Shown: positions 7,347-15,951 of the stretch, piece after piece | Numbering within the stretch: the first letter of the stretch is position 1 | Layout of the letters: every line of letters begins with the position of its first letter | Assembly: GCF_004341515.1 (NCBI RefSeq) | Contig: NZ_SLZF01000009.1 | Coordinates: forward strand, 248,001-312,000 | Length of the DNA stretch: 64,000 nt | Direction of reading: 5' to 3' | From: Allobosea sp. BK604 | Lineage (GTDB): Bacteria; Pseudomonadota; Alphaproteobacteria; Rhizobiales; Beijerinckiaceae | Made by a program: the position numbers and the translations under genes | The notes under the pieces: generated by a model | What the model was told of the DNA's origin: nothing | Database searches by the model: none | Seen by the model: the letters and a program-made list of their open reading frames with translations, nothing else

Positions 7347-8483
7347 TCAGCGCGTCGTCCACGCCCCGTTCTTGACCGTGCGCAGCTCGAGCTCGACCGG
7401 CAGCTTGGTCTGCCCGTTCTCGTCGAAGCTGGTGTGGCCCATGGCGCCGTCGTACTGCGTCTCGCGGATCGCCTTGGCGATGGCGGCCTTGTCCTTGGTG
7501 CCAGCCTTGTTGATCGCCGCGACGATGATGTTGGCGGCATCGAAGGCGTTCTTGGTGTAGGTCGTCGCCGGCTCGGCGAAATTGGCGGCCTGATAATCCT
7601 TGGTCAGCTTCTCCAGCTGCGGATTGCCCTTTTCCTTGACGATGCCCGAGATGGTGCCTTCGGCGGCCGGGCCGGCGATCTTGATGAATTCCGCGTCATG
7701 GAAACCGTCGACGCCGATCATCGGCACGGCCATGCCGAGCTCGACCATCTGCTGGCGCACCAGGCCAGCCTCGGTCACGACGCCGCCGAAATAGATCGCG
7801 TCCGGCGAGCCGGCCTTGATCTTGGTCAGCAGCGCGCGGAAATCGGTGGTGCCGACGGGCGCCGCCTCGGCGGTGAGGATGGTGCCGCCGGCAGCCTTGT
7901 AGAACTTCTCGAAATTCTGGGTGTTGGCGACGCCGTAATCGGAGGTGTCGGAGACGATCGCGATCTTCTTGCCGACATTGGCGACGGCCCATTTGGCCAG
8001 CGGCTCGTTGGTGTTGACCAGAGTCGTCACGACGCGCGAGACCATCGGGTTGTTGCGCTCGGTGACCTTGGGCGAGATGGCGCCCCAGACGATGAAGGGC
8101 ACGCCGGCGCGCTGGAAGACCGGGATGGTGGCCAGCGCGACGCCGCTGTTCCAGTGGCCGGTCGCGGCCAGCACCTGCGGATCGTTGGTGAGCTTCAGGG
8201 CCGCGGCGACGCCGGTCTGCGGATTGGCGGCGTCGTCGAGGATGACCGCCTCGAGCTTGAAGGGCAGGCCGGCCTTGTTCGCTTGATCGATGGCGAGCTG
8301 AAAACCATTGCGGGCCGAGAGACCCTGCTGGGCGTTGCCGCCGCTCAGCGGGCCGATGAACCCGATCTTGACGGTTTCCTGAGCGCAGGCGGCCGCAGCG
8401 CCCCACGTCACCGCGGCAGCGACAGCCGACATGCGCAGCACTGCTGAAATTGAGCCGGGGCCGGCGCCGAACTTGAACAACAT
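7347..8483 (-). CDS. Branched-chain amino acid type ABC transporter substrate-binding protein (LivJ/LivK-like)
   Basis: This 378-residue periplasmic ligand-binding protein is for a Liv/HAAT-type ABC importer. The ATG at 8483 has a strong GGAGGGG ribosome site. The signal peptide covers about residues 1-34, ending ACAQE. The mature start V-K-I-G-F-I-G-P-L-S-G is characteristic of Peripla_BP_6 proteins, as are A-I-V-S-D-T-S-D-Y-G and I-Y-F-G-G-V-V-T-E-A-G in the hinge region. It is transcribed away from the permease and ATPase genes starting at 8875, so the complete importer is split into divergent units. The true ligand is not readable from sequence; the adjacent ArgE-like deacylase suggests an acylated amino acid or related amide. 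Confidence 0.9.
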   Translation of the reverse strand: MLFKFGAGPGSISAVLRMSAVAAAVTWGAAAACAQETVKIGFIGPLSGGNAQQGLSARNGFQLAIDQANKAGLPFKLEAVILDDAANPQTGVAAALKLTNDPQVLAATGHWNSGVALATIPVFQRAGVPFIVWGAISPKVTERNNPMVSRVVTTLVNTNEPLAKWAVANVGKKIAIVSDTSDYGVANTQNFEKFYKAAGGTILTAEAAPVGTTDFRALLTKIKAGSPDAIYFGGVVTEAGLVRQQMVELGMAVPMIGVDGFHDAEFIKIAGPAAEGTISGIVKEKGNPQLEKLTKDYQAANFAEPATTYTKNAFDAANIIVAAINKAGTKDKAAIAKAIRETQYDGAMGHTSFDENGQTKLPVELELRTVKNGAWTTR

Positions 8484-8874
8484 GATCCCCTCCAGGATGG
8501 ATTTCGAGCTCCAGCGGTCAGCCATGCCGATCCCGAGGATGCTTCGGCCGGACAATCCGCCCTTCCGGAAACGCGAAGCAAATCGGATATTTCGAACCCC
8601 CGGTCTCGGTTTGCCTAAGTAGAGCGTTTTCGAGCGAAGTGGGTTCCGGCTCGCGTAAAGAAAATGCGTCAAACCAAAGAGATAGAGTGCTTGCGCGATC
8701 CGGAGAAACGCGGAAGTGCTCCAGCGGCCCAAGTGTGGACCGAACCCGCCCGACAAGCTGCCTCAACACAAGCAAAGCAGAGATTCCGAAATTACGACTC
8801 CTGTCCGCATGCGGGCTGGTGCACAGCCGAGCGAGCGGCCACAAGGCGCTCGCCAAGACAAAGAGAGGGACGGG
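8484..8874. other. Divergent promoter region of the Liv transporter, with one repeat copy
   Basis: This 391-base interval separates the binding-protein gene from the permease operon. Its middle is occupied by a family A repeat (8621-8722); the rest should carry both promoters. No further gene was seen. Confidence 0.6.
8621..8722 (+). repeat. Family A dispersed palindromic repeat, copy 1
   Basis: A near-complete copy runs from AGAGCGTTTTCGAGCGAAG to a terminal CGGAAGTGCTCC. The ends are inverted, so the whole can fold back. It shares the core TTCGCGTGAAGAAAATGCG in slightly diverged form with the copies near 12.5, 37.0 and 63.0 kb. Confidence 0.85.
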
Positions 8875-9792
8875 ATGACCGAGCAGCTTCTGCAACAGAT
8901 CCTGAACTGGATCACGCTCGGCTCGATCTATGCCCTGATCGCGGTCGGGTTCAGCCTGCTCTTCGGCGTGCTGAACATCATCCATTTCTCCCACGGCGAC
9001 GTCGCGCTTATGGCGCCGTTCCTGGCGCTCGCGCTGGTGCAGACCTTCGCGACGGCGCTCGGGGCTGCAGCGACGCCGGGCGCCATGCTGCTCTGCGTCG
9101 CGCTGGCCATCGCGCTGACGGGGCTGCTCGGCGTCGTGCTCGACTTCCTCGTCATCCAGCGCTTCCGCAATGCGCCCGCGATGATGGCGCTCGTCGCCAC
9201 CGTCGCGCTCGGCATCGTGCTGCGCGAACTGATCCGTCATCTCTTCCCCAACGGCTCGAACCCGCATGCGGTGCCGCGCCTCGTCCGGGGCAGCGTCGAG
9301 ATGCTCGGCGTGACGGTGCCGGCCTTCAACCTCGTCGCGATCGCGACCTCGGTGCTGTGCGTCGCCGGGCTGTTCTTCCTGCTCGGCAACACCCGGCTCG
9401 GCCTTCATATCAAGGCGGTCTCGCAGGACCGCGACGCGGCGCGCCTGCTCTCGATCGCGCCGGGAAAGATCTTCCGGATCACCTTCTTCATCGCCTCGGC
9501 GGTCGGCGCCGTCGGAGGCCTGTTCTTCGCCGGCTATGCCGGCATCGTGCGCTTCGACTTCAGCATCGATGTCGGCTTGATCGGCTTTTCCGCGGCGGTG
9601 GTCGGCGGGCTGGGCTCGATGCCCGGTGCGATCATCGGCAGCCTGGTGATCGCCGGGCTCGACACGCTGGTGCAGGCGGTGGTGCCGAATGGCGCAGCCT
9701 ATCGCCTCGTCTTCGTCTTCCTGCTGGTGATCGGCGTGCTGGTGTTCCGGCCGGCCGGCCTGTTCGGCCGCACCGTCGTTGAAAAGGTCTGA
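8875..9792 (+). CDS. livH: Liv-type ABC transporter permease (LivH-like)
   Basis: This 305-residue inner-membrane permease of a branched-chain amino acid type importer starts at ATG 8875. It begins with a helix containing the family signature G-S-I-Y-A-L-I-A-V-G-F-S-L-L-F-G, then N-I-I-H-F-S-H-G. The late G-G-L-G-S-M-P-G-A-I-I-G segment is the loop contacting the ATPases. About eight hydrophobic segments are visible. An in-frame upstream extension through repeat copy 1 was rejected. The next gene starts 4 bases after this stop, indicating a livHMGF operon. Confidence 0.92.
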   Translation: MTEQLLQQILNWITLGSIYALIAVGFSLLFGVLNIIHFSHGDVALMAPFLALALVQTFATALGAAATPGAMLLCVALAIALTGLLGVVLDFLVIQRFRNAPAMMALVATVALGIVLRELIRHLFPNGSNPHAVPRLVRGSVEMLGVTVPAFNLVAIATSVLCVAGLFFLLGNTRLGLHIKAVSQDRDAARLLSIAPGKIFRITFFIASAVGAVGGLFFAGYAGIVRFDFSIDVGLIGFSAAVVGGLGSMPGAIIGSLVIAGLDTLVQAVVPNGAAYRLVFVFLLVIGVLVFRPAGLFGRTVVEKV

Positions 9793-9796
9793 GCCG

Positions 9797-10972
9797 ATGA
9801 CGGATCTGACAGTCCCCGCCCGCGCGACGCTCGGCATCGCCAGCGGCCTCACGCTCGTCGCGCTGACGGAAATCGCCGGCGCCGCCTTCCTGCGCCAGTT
9901 CCTGCTGGTCGACGACTGGCGCGCGGTCGTCGGACTCCTCGCCCTGTTCGGCGGCGTGCTCGTCGCGATGCAGCGCCTGCCGGCGATCGAGACCAATATC
10001 GAGCAGGCTTTCGGCAGCAACCGGCGCTTCGCGACAGTGCTCGGCATGGCGATCGTGCTCGTCTTTCCCTTCGTGCTGCAGAACAGCACCTATGCGCTGC
10101 ATCTGCTGATCATCGCGCAGCTCTATGCCGTGCTGGCGCTGGCGCTGAACTTCCAGCTCGGCAGCGCCAACATTCCGAACTTCGCCACCGGCGCCTCGTA
10201 CGGCATCGGCGCCTATGCCTCGGCCCTGCTCGCCCTGCAGTGGGACGTCAGCTTCTGGCTGGCGCTGCCGGCCTCCGCGGTGGTCGCGACCCTGTTCGGC
10301 TTCCTGCTCGGCATCCCCTCGATGCGCACACGGGACAGCTATCTGGCGCTGGTGACGATCGCCTTCGGCGTCGTCGTGCACCAGCTCCTCAACAATCTGG
10401 AATTCACCGGCGGCCCCAACGGGCTGGTCGGCATCCCGGCACCGGAGCTGTTCGGCCACTCCTTCGCCTCGCCGCTGGTGATCTTCGGGCATTCGCTGCC
10501 GTCCCAGGCGAATTTCTATTACCTCTCGGCGTTGCTCGTCGGCGTCTCGATCCTGTTCGCCGGGCGGTTGCACCATTCACGCATCGGCCTGGCCTGGAAC
10601 GCGCTGCGCGCGGACGAGCTCGCGGCCCGCTGCCAGGGCATCAACGCGACCTGGTACAAGGTGCTCGCCTTCGCGGTGGATGCGTTCCTCGCCGGCTTCG
10701 CCGGCACGATCTACGCCTTCTATGTCGGCTTCATCTCGCCCGACAACTTCACCTTCCTGGTATCGGTGACGATCATGACCATGGTCATCGCGGGCGGCAT
10801 GGACAACACGCTCGGGGTGATCGTCGGCGCCTTCCTGCTGACGCTGCTGCCCGAGAAGCTGCGCGCCTTCTCGGATTACCGCATCCTGTTCTTCGGCATC
10901 ACCGTGATCGCCTTCCTGATGATCCGCCCGCAGGGAATCTTCCCGCAGCGGCTGCGCCGCTACGGAGGCTGA
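9797..10972 (+). CDS. livM: Liv-type ABC transporter permease (LivM-like)
   Basis: This is the 391-residue second membrane subunit of the importer. About ten hydrophobic segments are present. Family features include A-L-A-L-N-F-Q-L-G in the position usually read as N-L-x-x-G, then F-A-T-G-A-S-Y-G-I-G-A-Y, and the cytoplasmic loop R-T-R-D-S-Y-L-A-L-V-T-I-A-F-G before the ATPase-contact segment. The C-terminus matches the usual M-I-R-P-Q-G-I-F ending. The next gene begins 2 bases after the stop. Confidence 0.92.
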   Translation: MTDLTVPARATLGIASGLTLVALTEIAGAAFLRQFLLVDDWRAVVGLLALFGGVLVAMQRLPAIETNIEQAFGSNRRFATVLGMAIVLVFPFVLQNSTYALHLLIIAQLYAVLALALNFQLGSANIPNFATGASYGIGAYASALLALQWDVSFWLALPASAVVATLFGFLLGIPSMRTRDSYLALVTIAFGVVVHQLLNNLEFTGGPNGLVGIPAPELFGHSFASPLVIFGHSLPSQANFYYLSALLVGVSILFAGRLHHSRIGLAWNALRADELAARCQGINATWYKVLAFAVDAFLAGFAGTIYAFYVGFISPDNFTFLVSVTIMTMVIAGGMDNTLGVIVGAFLLTLLPEKLRAFSDYRILFFGITVIAFLMIRPQGIFPQRLRRYGG

Positions 10973-10974
10973 CC

Positions 10975-11775
10975 ATGGACCGCGCCATCATTCTGCAAGG
11001 CCAGGCCCTGACCATGCGCTTCGGCGGCCTGGTCGCCATGGCCGAGGTCGACTTCTCCCTGCGCAAAGGCGAGGTGCTCGGTATCATCGGGCCGAACGGG
11101 GCCGGCAAGTCGACCCTGCTCAACATCATCACCGGACTTTATGTGCCGTCCTCCGGCGAGGTGCGGCTTGAAGGCGAGCTGCTCAACGGCCAGCCGGCGC
11201 ATCGCATCGTCGCCAAGGGGATCGCACGCACCTTCCAGTCGAGCCGGCTCTTCGCCGACCTTTCGGTGCTCGACAACGTCATCATCGGCCGCCACACCCA
11301 TATGAAGACCGGGGTGTTCGACGCGATCTTCAACCGCCGCAAGGCCGAAGCCGAGCTCAACGCGGCGGCCGAGCTGGCCGAGCGCCTGCTGAAGGCCGTC
11401 TCGCGCGAGCTGTATGCCCAGCGCCACAGGCCGGCGGGCGAGCTGCCGCAGGCCGACCGCAGGCGCCTGGAGATCGCCCGCGCACTGGCCAGCGAGCCCA
11501 AGGTCCTGCTTCTCGACGAACCCTCCTCGGGCATGGACGATGCCGACACCGACGCGCTGATGGACGATATCCGCTCGGTCTGCGCCGAGCGCCCGGACCT
11601 CGCCCTGATGATCATCGAGCACGACATGCGGCTGATCGCGTCGCTGCCGCAGCGTGTGCTGGTCCTCGATTACGGCCAGAAGCTCGCCGAGGGCACCTAT
11701 GACGAGATCCGCCTGATCCCGCGCGTGCAGGAGGCCTATCTCGGCCGGAAGGGAGCGCAGCATGCTCAGGCTTGA
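10975..11775 (+). CDS. livG: Liv-type ABC transporter ATPase (LivG-like) with atypical signature motif
   Basis: This 266-residue nucleotide-binding subunit energises the importer. Walker A (GPNGAGKST), the Q-loop (RTFQSSRLF), Walker B with catalytic Glu (VLLLDEPSSGMDD) and the H-loop (IIEHDMR) are all intact. The ABC signature is unusual: LivG proteins normally have LSYGQQRRLEIARAL, whereas here the segment reads ELPQADRRRLEIARAL, so the Ser-x-Gly core is missing. The next ATPase gene overlaps it by 14 bases. It could still function if the partner LivF provides the competent composite site. Confidence 0.9.
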   Translation: MDRAIILQGQALTMRFGGLVAMAEVDFSLRKGEVLGIIGPNGAGKSTLLNIITGLYVPSSGEVRLEGELLNGQPAHRIVAKGIARTFQSSRLFADLSVLDNVIIGRHTHMKTGVFDAIFNRRKAEAELNAAAELAERLLKAVSRELYAQRHRPAGELPQADRRRLEIARALASEPKVLLLDEPSSGMDDADTDALMDDIRSVCAERPDLALMIIEHDMRLIASLPQRVLVLDYGQKLAEGTYDEIRLIPRVQEAYLGRKGAQHAQA

Positions 11776-12460
11776 GAATGTCGACACCAATTACGGCGTG
11801 GTGGCGATGCTGCGCGACGTCTCGCTCAGCGTCGAGCCGGGCGAGCTGGTCTGCATTCTCGGACCGAACGGGGCCGGAAAGACCACGATCTTCCGGGCGA
11901 TCTCGGCGCTGCTGCCCCTGGCACGCGGCCGCATCGCGATCATGGGGCAGGACCTCAAGGGCTCGCGGACGGAGGCCCTGAGTGCGCTCGGCGTCGGCTT
12001 CGTGCCGGAGGGCCGGCGCCTCTTCGCCGACATCTCGGTGCGCGACAACATTCGCCTGGGCTATGAGGCGCAGGGGCACCAGGCCGGCTTCGAGGAGCGG
12101 CTGGAGGAGATGCTGGAGCTGTTTCCGCGCGTGCGCGAGCGCATCCGCGAGCGCGCCGGCACGCTTTCGGGCGGCGAGCAGGCCATGGTGGCGCTGGCGC
12201 GCGCGCTCATCGGCAAGCCTCAATTCGTGATCATGGACGAGCCCTCGCTCGGCCTCTCGCCGAAGCTGATCGACGAGTATTTCGACACGGTTGCGGCGGT
12301 GAACCGCACTGGCACGACCGTCCTGCTGATCGAGCAGAACGCCGAGATGGCGCTCTCCATCGCCCATCGCGGCATCCTGCTCACCAAGGGGCGGGTCATG
12401 GCGGCGGGCAACGCCGCCGAATTGCTCGGCAGCGACGCCGTGCGGCACCTGTATCTCTAG
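11762..12460 (+). CDS. livF: Liv-type ABC transporter ATPase (LivF-like)
   Basis: This is the 232-residue second nucleotide-binding subunit. Walker A GPNGAGKTT, signature LSGGEQAMVALARAL, Walker B FVIMDEPSLGLSP and the H-loop equivalent LLIEQNAE (Gln in place of His is normal for LivF) are all present. The FVPEGRRLF segment is typical of LivF. Its start lies within the end of livG, implying translational coupling. The stop TAG abuts a repeat pair, after which the ArgE-like gene begins on the same strand. Confidence 0.93.
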   Translation: MLRLENVDTNYGVVAMLRDVSLSVEPGELVCILGPNGAGKTTIFRAISALLPLARGRIAIMGQDLKGSRTEALSALGVGFVPEGRRLFADISVRDNIRLGYEAQGHQAGFEERLEEMLELFPRVRERIRERAGTLSGGEQAMVALARALIGKPQFVIMDEPSLGLSPKLIDEYFDTVAAVNRTGTTVLLIEQNAEMALSIAHRGILLTKGRVMAAGNAAELLGSDAVRHLYL

Positions 12461-12560
12461 AGCATTTTCGAGCGAAGTGGATACCGGTTCGCGTGAAGAA
12501 AATGCGTCAAAACAAGTAGATAGAGAATTTTCGCGATTCGGAGAAACGCGGAAATGCTCT
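12459..12560 (+). repeat. Family A dispersed palindromic repeat, copy 2
   Basis: A full-length copy (about 102 bases) starts AGAGCATTTTCGAGCGAAG and ends CGGAAATGCTCT, with inverted termini. It begins in the last bases of the livF gene and is directly followed by copy 3. Confidence 0.9.
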
Positions 12561-12620
12561 AGAGCATCTTCGAGCGGAGTGGACACCGGTTCGCGTGACG
12601 AAAATGCGTCAAGACAAGCG
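12561..12620 (+). repeat. Family A dispersed palindromic repeat, copy 3 (left part)
   Basis: A tandem partial copy begins AGAGCATCTTCGAGCGGAG and stops after the AAAATGCGTCAAGACAAG segment, lacking the right-hand palindrome arm. It ends about 28 bases before the start of the ArgE-like gene. Confidence 0.85.
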
Positions 12621-12647
12621 GATCGAGCAGGCGAAGGCGGAGCGGCG

Positions 12648-13796
12648 ATGGACACGCTGACGATCCTGGACACATTGGTGGGTTTTGCCACCGTCAGCCG
12701 CGATCCGAACCGGCCGCTGATCGATTTCGTGCGCAACTTCCTCGCCGGGCACGGCATCGAGAGCGAGATCATCGAGGCCGAGGACGGGCGCAAGGCCAAT
12801 CTGTTCGCCACCATCGGCCCCAGGGACCGGCCGGGCGTCATGCTCTCCGGCCACACCGACGTCGTGCCCGTGGACGGCCAGGCCTGGAGCCACGACCCGT
12901 TTCGGCTGAAGGTCGCGGACGGTCGTGCCTACGGACGCGGCACGGCCGACATGAAGGGCTTCGTCGCCTCGGCTCTCGCGCTTGCCGCGCGCGCCTCGAC
13001 GCGCGAACTCGAAACGCCGCTCCATCTCGCCTTCAGCCATGACGAGGAGATCGGCTGCGTCGGCGTACGCTCGCTGATCGACCGGCTGGCAGGCCGGCCG
13101 CTGCGGCCGAAGCTCGCCATCATCGGCGAACCGACGGCGATGGCGATCGCGACCGGGCACAAGGGCAAGCTCGCGGCGCGAGCGACCTGCTGCGGCGTCA
13201 CCGGGCATTCCGCCCTCGCGCCGAACGCGCTGAACGCCATCCATCTCGCCTGCGATTTCGTCGGCGCGCTACGCGGGCTGCAGAACGAGATCGAGCGGGA
13301 CGGCCCGCGCGACGACGATTACGACATCCCCTACACCACATTGCATGCCGGGCGCATCGCGGGCGGGACCGCGCTCAACATCGTGCCGGAGCGCTGCACG
13401 ATCGATTTCGAGATCCGCAACGTCGCCGAGGACGACCCCGAGGCGATCCTGGCCCGGCTGATGGACGAGGCGGCCGCCCTCGTCGCGGCGCGGCGCGAGC
13501 GCTTCCCGGAGGCCGGGATCGGCTTCGAGCGCCTGAACGACTATCCGGGACTGGCGATGCCGGCGGCCTCCGAGGCCGTCGCCTTCCTGCGGGGGATCCT
13601 CGATGACAGCACCTTGTGCAAGGTGGCCTTCGGCACCGAGGGCGGGCTGTTCTCCCAGCGGCTGGGAACCCCGGTGCTGGTCTGCGGGCCGGGCTCGATG
13701 GAACAGGGGCACAAGGCGGACGAGTTCATCGCGCTCGACCAGCTCGCGGCCTGCGACCGGATGATGGACCGGCTGCTCGACAGGATCGCGGCCTGA
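12648..13796 (+). CDS. ArgE/DapE-family deacylase (acetylornithine deacetylase-like)
   Basis: This 382-residue M20-family metallohydrolase cleaves N-acyl bonds of amino acids. The metal site is visible: SGHTDVVPV (His and Asp), then GRGTADMKGF (bridging Asp), HDEEIGCVG (catalytic Glu-Glu) and, near the end, GPGSMEQGHKADEF (metal His). The dimerisation domain lies between, including GVTGHSALAP. The ATG at 12648 was chosen because the upstream open frame is repeat DNA. It follows livHMGF on the same strand, so imported acyl amino acids could be deacylated here. ArgE of arginine synthesis is possible but less likely in this context. Confidence 0.85.
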   Translation: MDTLTILDTLVGFATVSRDPNRPLIDFVRNFLAGHGIESEIIEAEDGRKANLFATIGPRDRPGVMLSGHTDVVPVDGQAWSHDPFRLKVADGRAYGRGTADMKGFVASALALAARASTRELETPLHLAFSHDEEIGCVGVRSLIDRLAGRPLRPKLAIIGEPTAMAIATGHKGKLAARATCCGVTGHSALAPNALNAIHLACDFVGALRGLQNEIERDGPRDDDYDIPYTTLHAGRIAGGTALNIVPERCTIDFEIRNVAEDDPEAILARLMDEAAALVAARRERFPEAGIGFERLNDYPGLAMPAASEAVAFLRGILDDSTLCKVAFGTEGGLFSQRLGTPVLVCGPGSMEQGHKADEFIALDQLAACDRMMDRLLDRIAA

Positions 13797-13842
13797 TCCA
13801 CCGCTTTGCCGGCCCGCTTCTATCGTGCTTTATGCTGGCCAG

Positions 13843-14796
13843 ATGCGGTTCTCCTTGCGCCAACTCGAATATTTCATCGCGGCCGGCGAGACGGGCAGCA
13901 TCACCCTCGCATCCGAGATGATCCATATCTCGCAGCCGTCGATCTCGACCGCGATCTCGCATCTGGAGCGGGAGCTGAACGCGCAGCTCTTCATCCGCCA
14001 TCACGCCCAGGGCCTGTCGCTGACGCCGGTCGGCCGGGCGCTGCTGAGCGAGGCGAAGCGGGTCGTCGGCCAGGCCGAAAGCCTCTACACCATCGCCTCG
14101 GAAACAATCGGCACCGTGCGCGGCACACTCTCGCTCGGCTGCATGGTGACGCTGGCGCCGATGCTGGTGCCGGAGCTCAGCAACGGCTTCATCGCGGCCT
14201 TCCCCGAGACTGCGATCCGCCATGTCGAGGGCAACCAGGAGGATCTCCTGAGGGGGCTGCGCCGCTCCGAGGTCGATGTGGCGCTGACCTACGATCTGCA
14301 AGTCCCCGACGACATCGCGTTTACGCCGCTGGTCAGCCTGCCCCCCCATATCGTGGTGGCGGATACGCACCCTTTGGCGCAGCAGAGCGCCGTCACGCTC
14401 GAGGAGCTCGCAGAGCAGCCGCTCGTGCTGCTCGATCTGCCGCTGAGCCGTGAATACTTCCTGGCCTTGTTCATGGCCGCCGGCGTGGTGCCGACGATTG
14501 CGGCGCGCTCGGCCTATCCGGATCTGGTGCGCGCGATGGTCGCCAACGGCGCCGGCTACGCATTGTTCAATGTGCGCCCGCGCTCCGATCACTCGCTCGA
14601 CGGGCGCAAGCTGGTCTCGATACGGCTCGCCGGCCAGCACCGCCCGATGACGATCGGCGTCGCGACATTGGCCGGGCTCGCCAAGTCCAAGCTGATCGAG
14701 GCCTTCCAGGCGCATTGCGAGGCGCGCATTTCGCGCGCCTACATCCCCGGCATGATCGCGCCGGTCATGACGGATCGGCCGCGCGTCGAATCCTAG
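13843..14796 (+). CDS. LysR-family transcriptional regulator
   Basis: This is a 317-residue regulator. The N-terminal winged helix-turn-helix starts MRFSLRQLEYF and continues through SITLASEMIHISQPSISTA (recognition helix) to LFIRHHAQGLSLTPVG. A two-lobed effector domain follows (C-M-V-T-L-A-P-M-L-V-P-E-L near residue 100). A GTG at 13825 in frame would add six residues; the ATG at 13843 matches the usual family start. It lies between the ArgE-like gene (same strand) and the convergent DUF1028 operon, and probably controls one or both. The effector is unknown. Confidence 0.88.
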   Translation: MRFSLRQLEYFIAAGETGSITLASEMIHISQPSISTAISHLERELNAQLFIRHHAQGLSLTPVGRALLSEAKRVVGQAESLYTIASETIGTVRGTLSLGCMVTLAPMLVPELSNGFIAAFPETAIRHVEGNQEDLLRGLRRSEVDVALTYDLQVPDDIAFTPLVSLPPHIVVADTHPLAQQSAVTLEELAEQPLVLLDLPLSREYFLALFMAAGVVPTIAARSAYPDLVRAMVANGAGYALFNVRPRSDHSLDGRKLVSIRLAGQHRPMTIGVATLAGLAKSKLIEAFQAHCEARISRAYIPGMIAPVMTDRPRVES

Positions 14797-14813
14797 AGCG
14801 TTTTCAAGACCGC
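14795..14813 (+). repeat. Family A repeat remnant
   Basis: A short match, AGAGCGTTTTCAAGACC, sits right after the LysR stop codon and corresponds to the left end of family A. It is too short to be certain. Confidence 0.4.
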
Positions 14814-14819
14814 TGCGGC

Positions 14820-15494
14820 TCACTCGTCTCCCGGCACGCCGTAGGATGGCGCCTGCCGTGGATCGAGCGCGCGCTGGATATAGGCGTCGAGCTGGGGCTT
14901 GTAGACCTCCCAGGCCGTAGCCACCGCCTCGATCGGGCAGTCTTCAGTCCAGTCGCTGCGCAGATCGGCGACCGGCCAGCTGACCTTGTCGACGATCTTG
15001 AGCCCGGCCGAATGAACCGGCCCGGCTTCGCCGCCGGCAGCGAGGCCGGCGCGCATCGCCGCGATCAGCCGGTCGCCGAGATGGCCGGAGGCGGAGAGAA
15101 ATCCGTCGACGATCGCCTGCGGCACGCCGTCATTGGCCAGAAGATTGCCACCGGAGGCGACGTCCCGCGCTTGCGCCTGCGTCCAGATCCCCAGCGAGTT
15201 CGGGCCGGAATGGATCGCCGTCCCGCCATCGCGGTCGACCGCCAGAACCTGGCGGTATTCGATGAACTTGCCGCGCCGGCGCACCTCCGCGACCGCCTCG
15301 GCCGCACTCATGCCGCCTTCCATCAGATCGAGCGCCAGCGGGCCCAGCGTCGGGTCAGTGACGTTCTGCGAGGCGACGGCGCCGACGCCGGCGCGCGCAT
15401 AGGAGCAGCGCGCCGCGACCGCCGGCGAGGATGAGGAGATCGCGACCCCGAACATACCGGTCCGGGCGCAGCGGGCGACCAGCGAGAATGTCAT
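14820..15494 (-). CDS. DUF1028 family protein (Ntn-hydrolase-like)
   Basis: This 224-residue protein of the DUF1028 family is thought to adopt an Ntn-hydrolase fold. Visible family features are the start MTFSLVARC, G-V-A-I-S-S-S-S-P-A-V near residue 20, V-G-A-V-A-S-Q-N-V-T-D-P, and the G-N-L-L-A segment. Such genes are frequently found beside RidA and amidohydrolase genes in proteobacteria, which holds here: the RidA-like gene ends 4 bases upstream. Substrate is unknown. The ATG at 15494 was chosen because the upstream frame overlaps ridA. Confidence 0.85.
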   Translation of the reverse strand: MTFSLVARCARTGMFGVAISSSSPAVAARCSYARAGVGAVASQNVTDPTLGPLALDLMEGGMSAAEAVAEVRRRGKFIEYRQVLAVDRDGGTAIHSGPNSLGIWTQAQARDVASGGNLLANDGVPQAIVDGFLSASGHLGDRLIAAMRAGLAAGGEAGPVHSAGLKIVDKVSWPVADLRSDWTEDCPIEAVATAWEVYKPQLDAYIQRALDPRQAPSYGVPGDE

Positions 15495-15498
15495 GCGA

Positions 15499-15915
15499 TC
15501 ACTCCGGGATGACGGCCGTGCCGTCGATCTCGACCAGCCATTCCGGCCGCGCCAGCGCCTGCACGACGAGGCCGGTCGAGACCGGGTGCACGCCTTTGAT
15601 GTATTGGCCAATGGTGCGGTAGACCGCTTCGCGATGGCGGACGTCGGTGATGTAGACGACGACCTTGACCAGATGCTCCATCGTGCCGCCGGCCTCTTCG
15701 ATCAGTTGCTTGATGTTCTGCATGACCTTGTGCGTCTGCTCGACCGGGTCGTGGCTGTCGATGTTCTTGGCATCGTCGAGATTCTGCGGGCATTGGCCGC
15801 GCAGCCAGACGATCTTGCCGCCCTGGGTGACCACCGCCTGGGCGAGGTCGTTGTCGAGCTTCTGTTCCGGGTAGGTATCCTTAGTGTTGAACTTGCGGAT
15901 GCGGGTATGCGCCAT
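15499..15915 (-). CDS. RidA family protein (reactive enamine/imine deaminase-like)
   Basis: This is a 138-residue member of the YjgF/YER057c/UK114 family, whose characterised members hydrolyse reactive enamine/imine intermediates to ketoacids and ammonia. The ATG at 15915 has GGAGG five bases upstream and is preferred over one at 15927. Family landmarks are G-K-I-V-W-L-R-G-Q, V-K-V-V-V-Y-I-T-D and L-A-R-P-E-W-L-V-E-I-D. The catalytic Arg of archetypal RidA (in an R-V-x-V family context) is not evident, so it may belong to a non-archetypal Rid subgroup. It sits in an operon between a flavin monooxygenase and DUF1028. Confidence 0.88.
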   Translation of the reverse strand: MAHTRIRKFNTKDTYPEQKLDNDLAQAVVTQGGKIVWLRGQCPQNLDDAKNIDSHDPVEQTHKVMQNIKQLIEEAGGTMEHLVKVVVYITDVRHREAVYRTIGQYIKGVHPVSTGLVVQALARPEWLVEIDGTAVIPE

Positions 15916-15951
15916 CTCGGCCTCCATCGGTGTCTGTTGAAGTATGTCGCG

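Noticed and set aside
12477..12647. An N-terminal extension of the ArgE-like protein
   Set aside because: The extra 57 codons are translated family A repeat DNA, and the protein has a family-consistent start at 12648.
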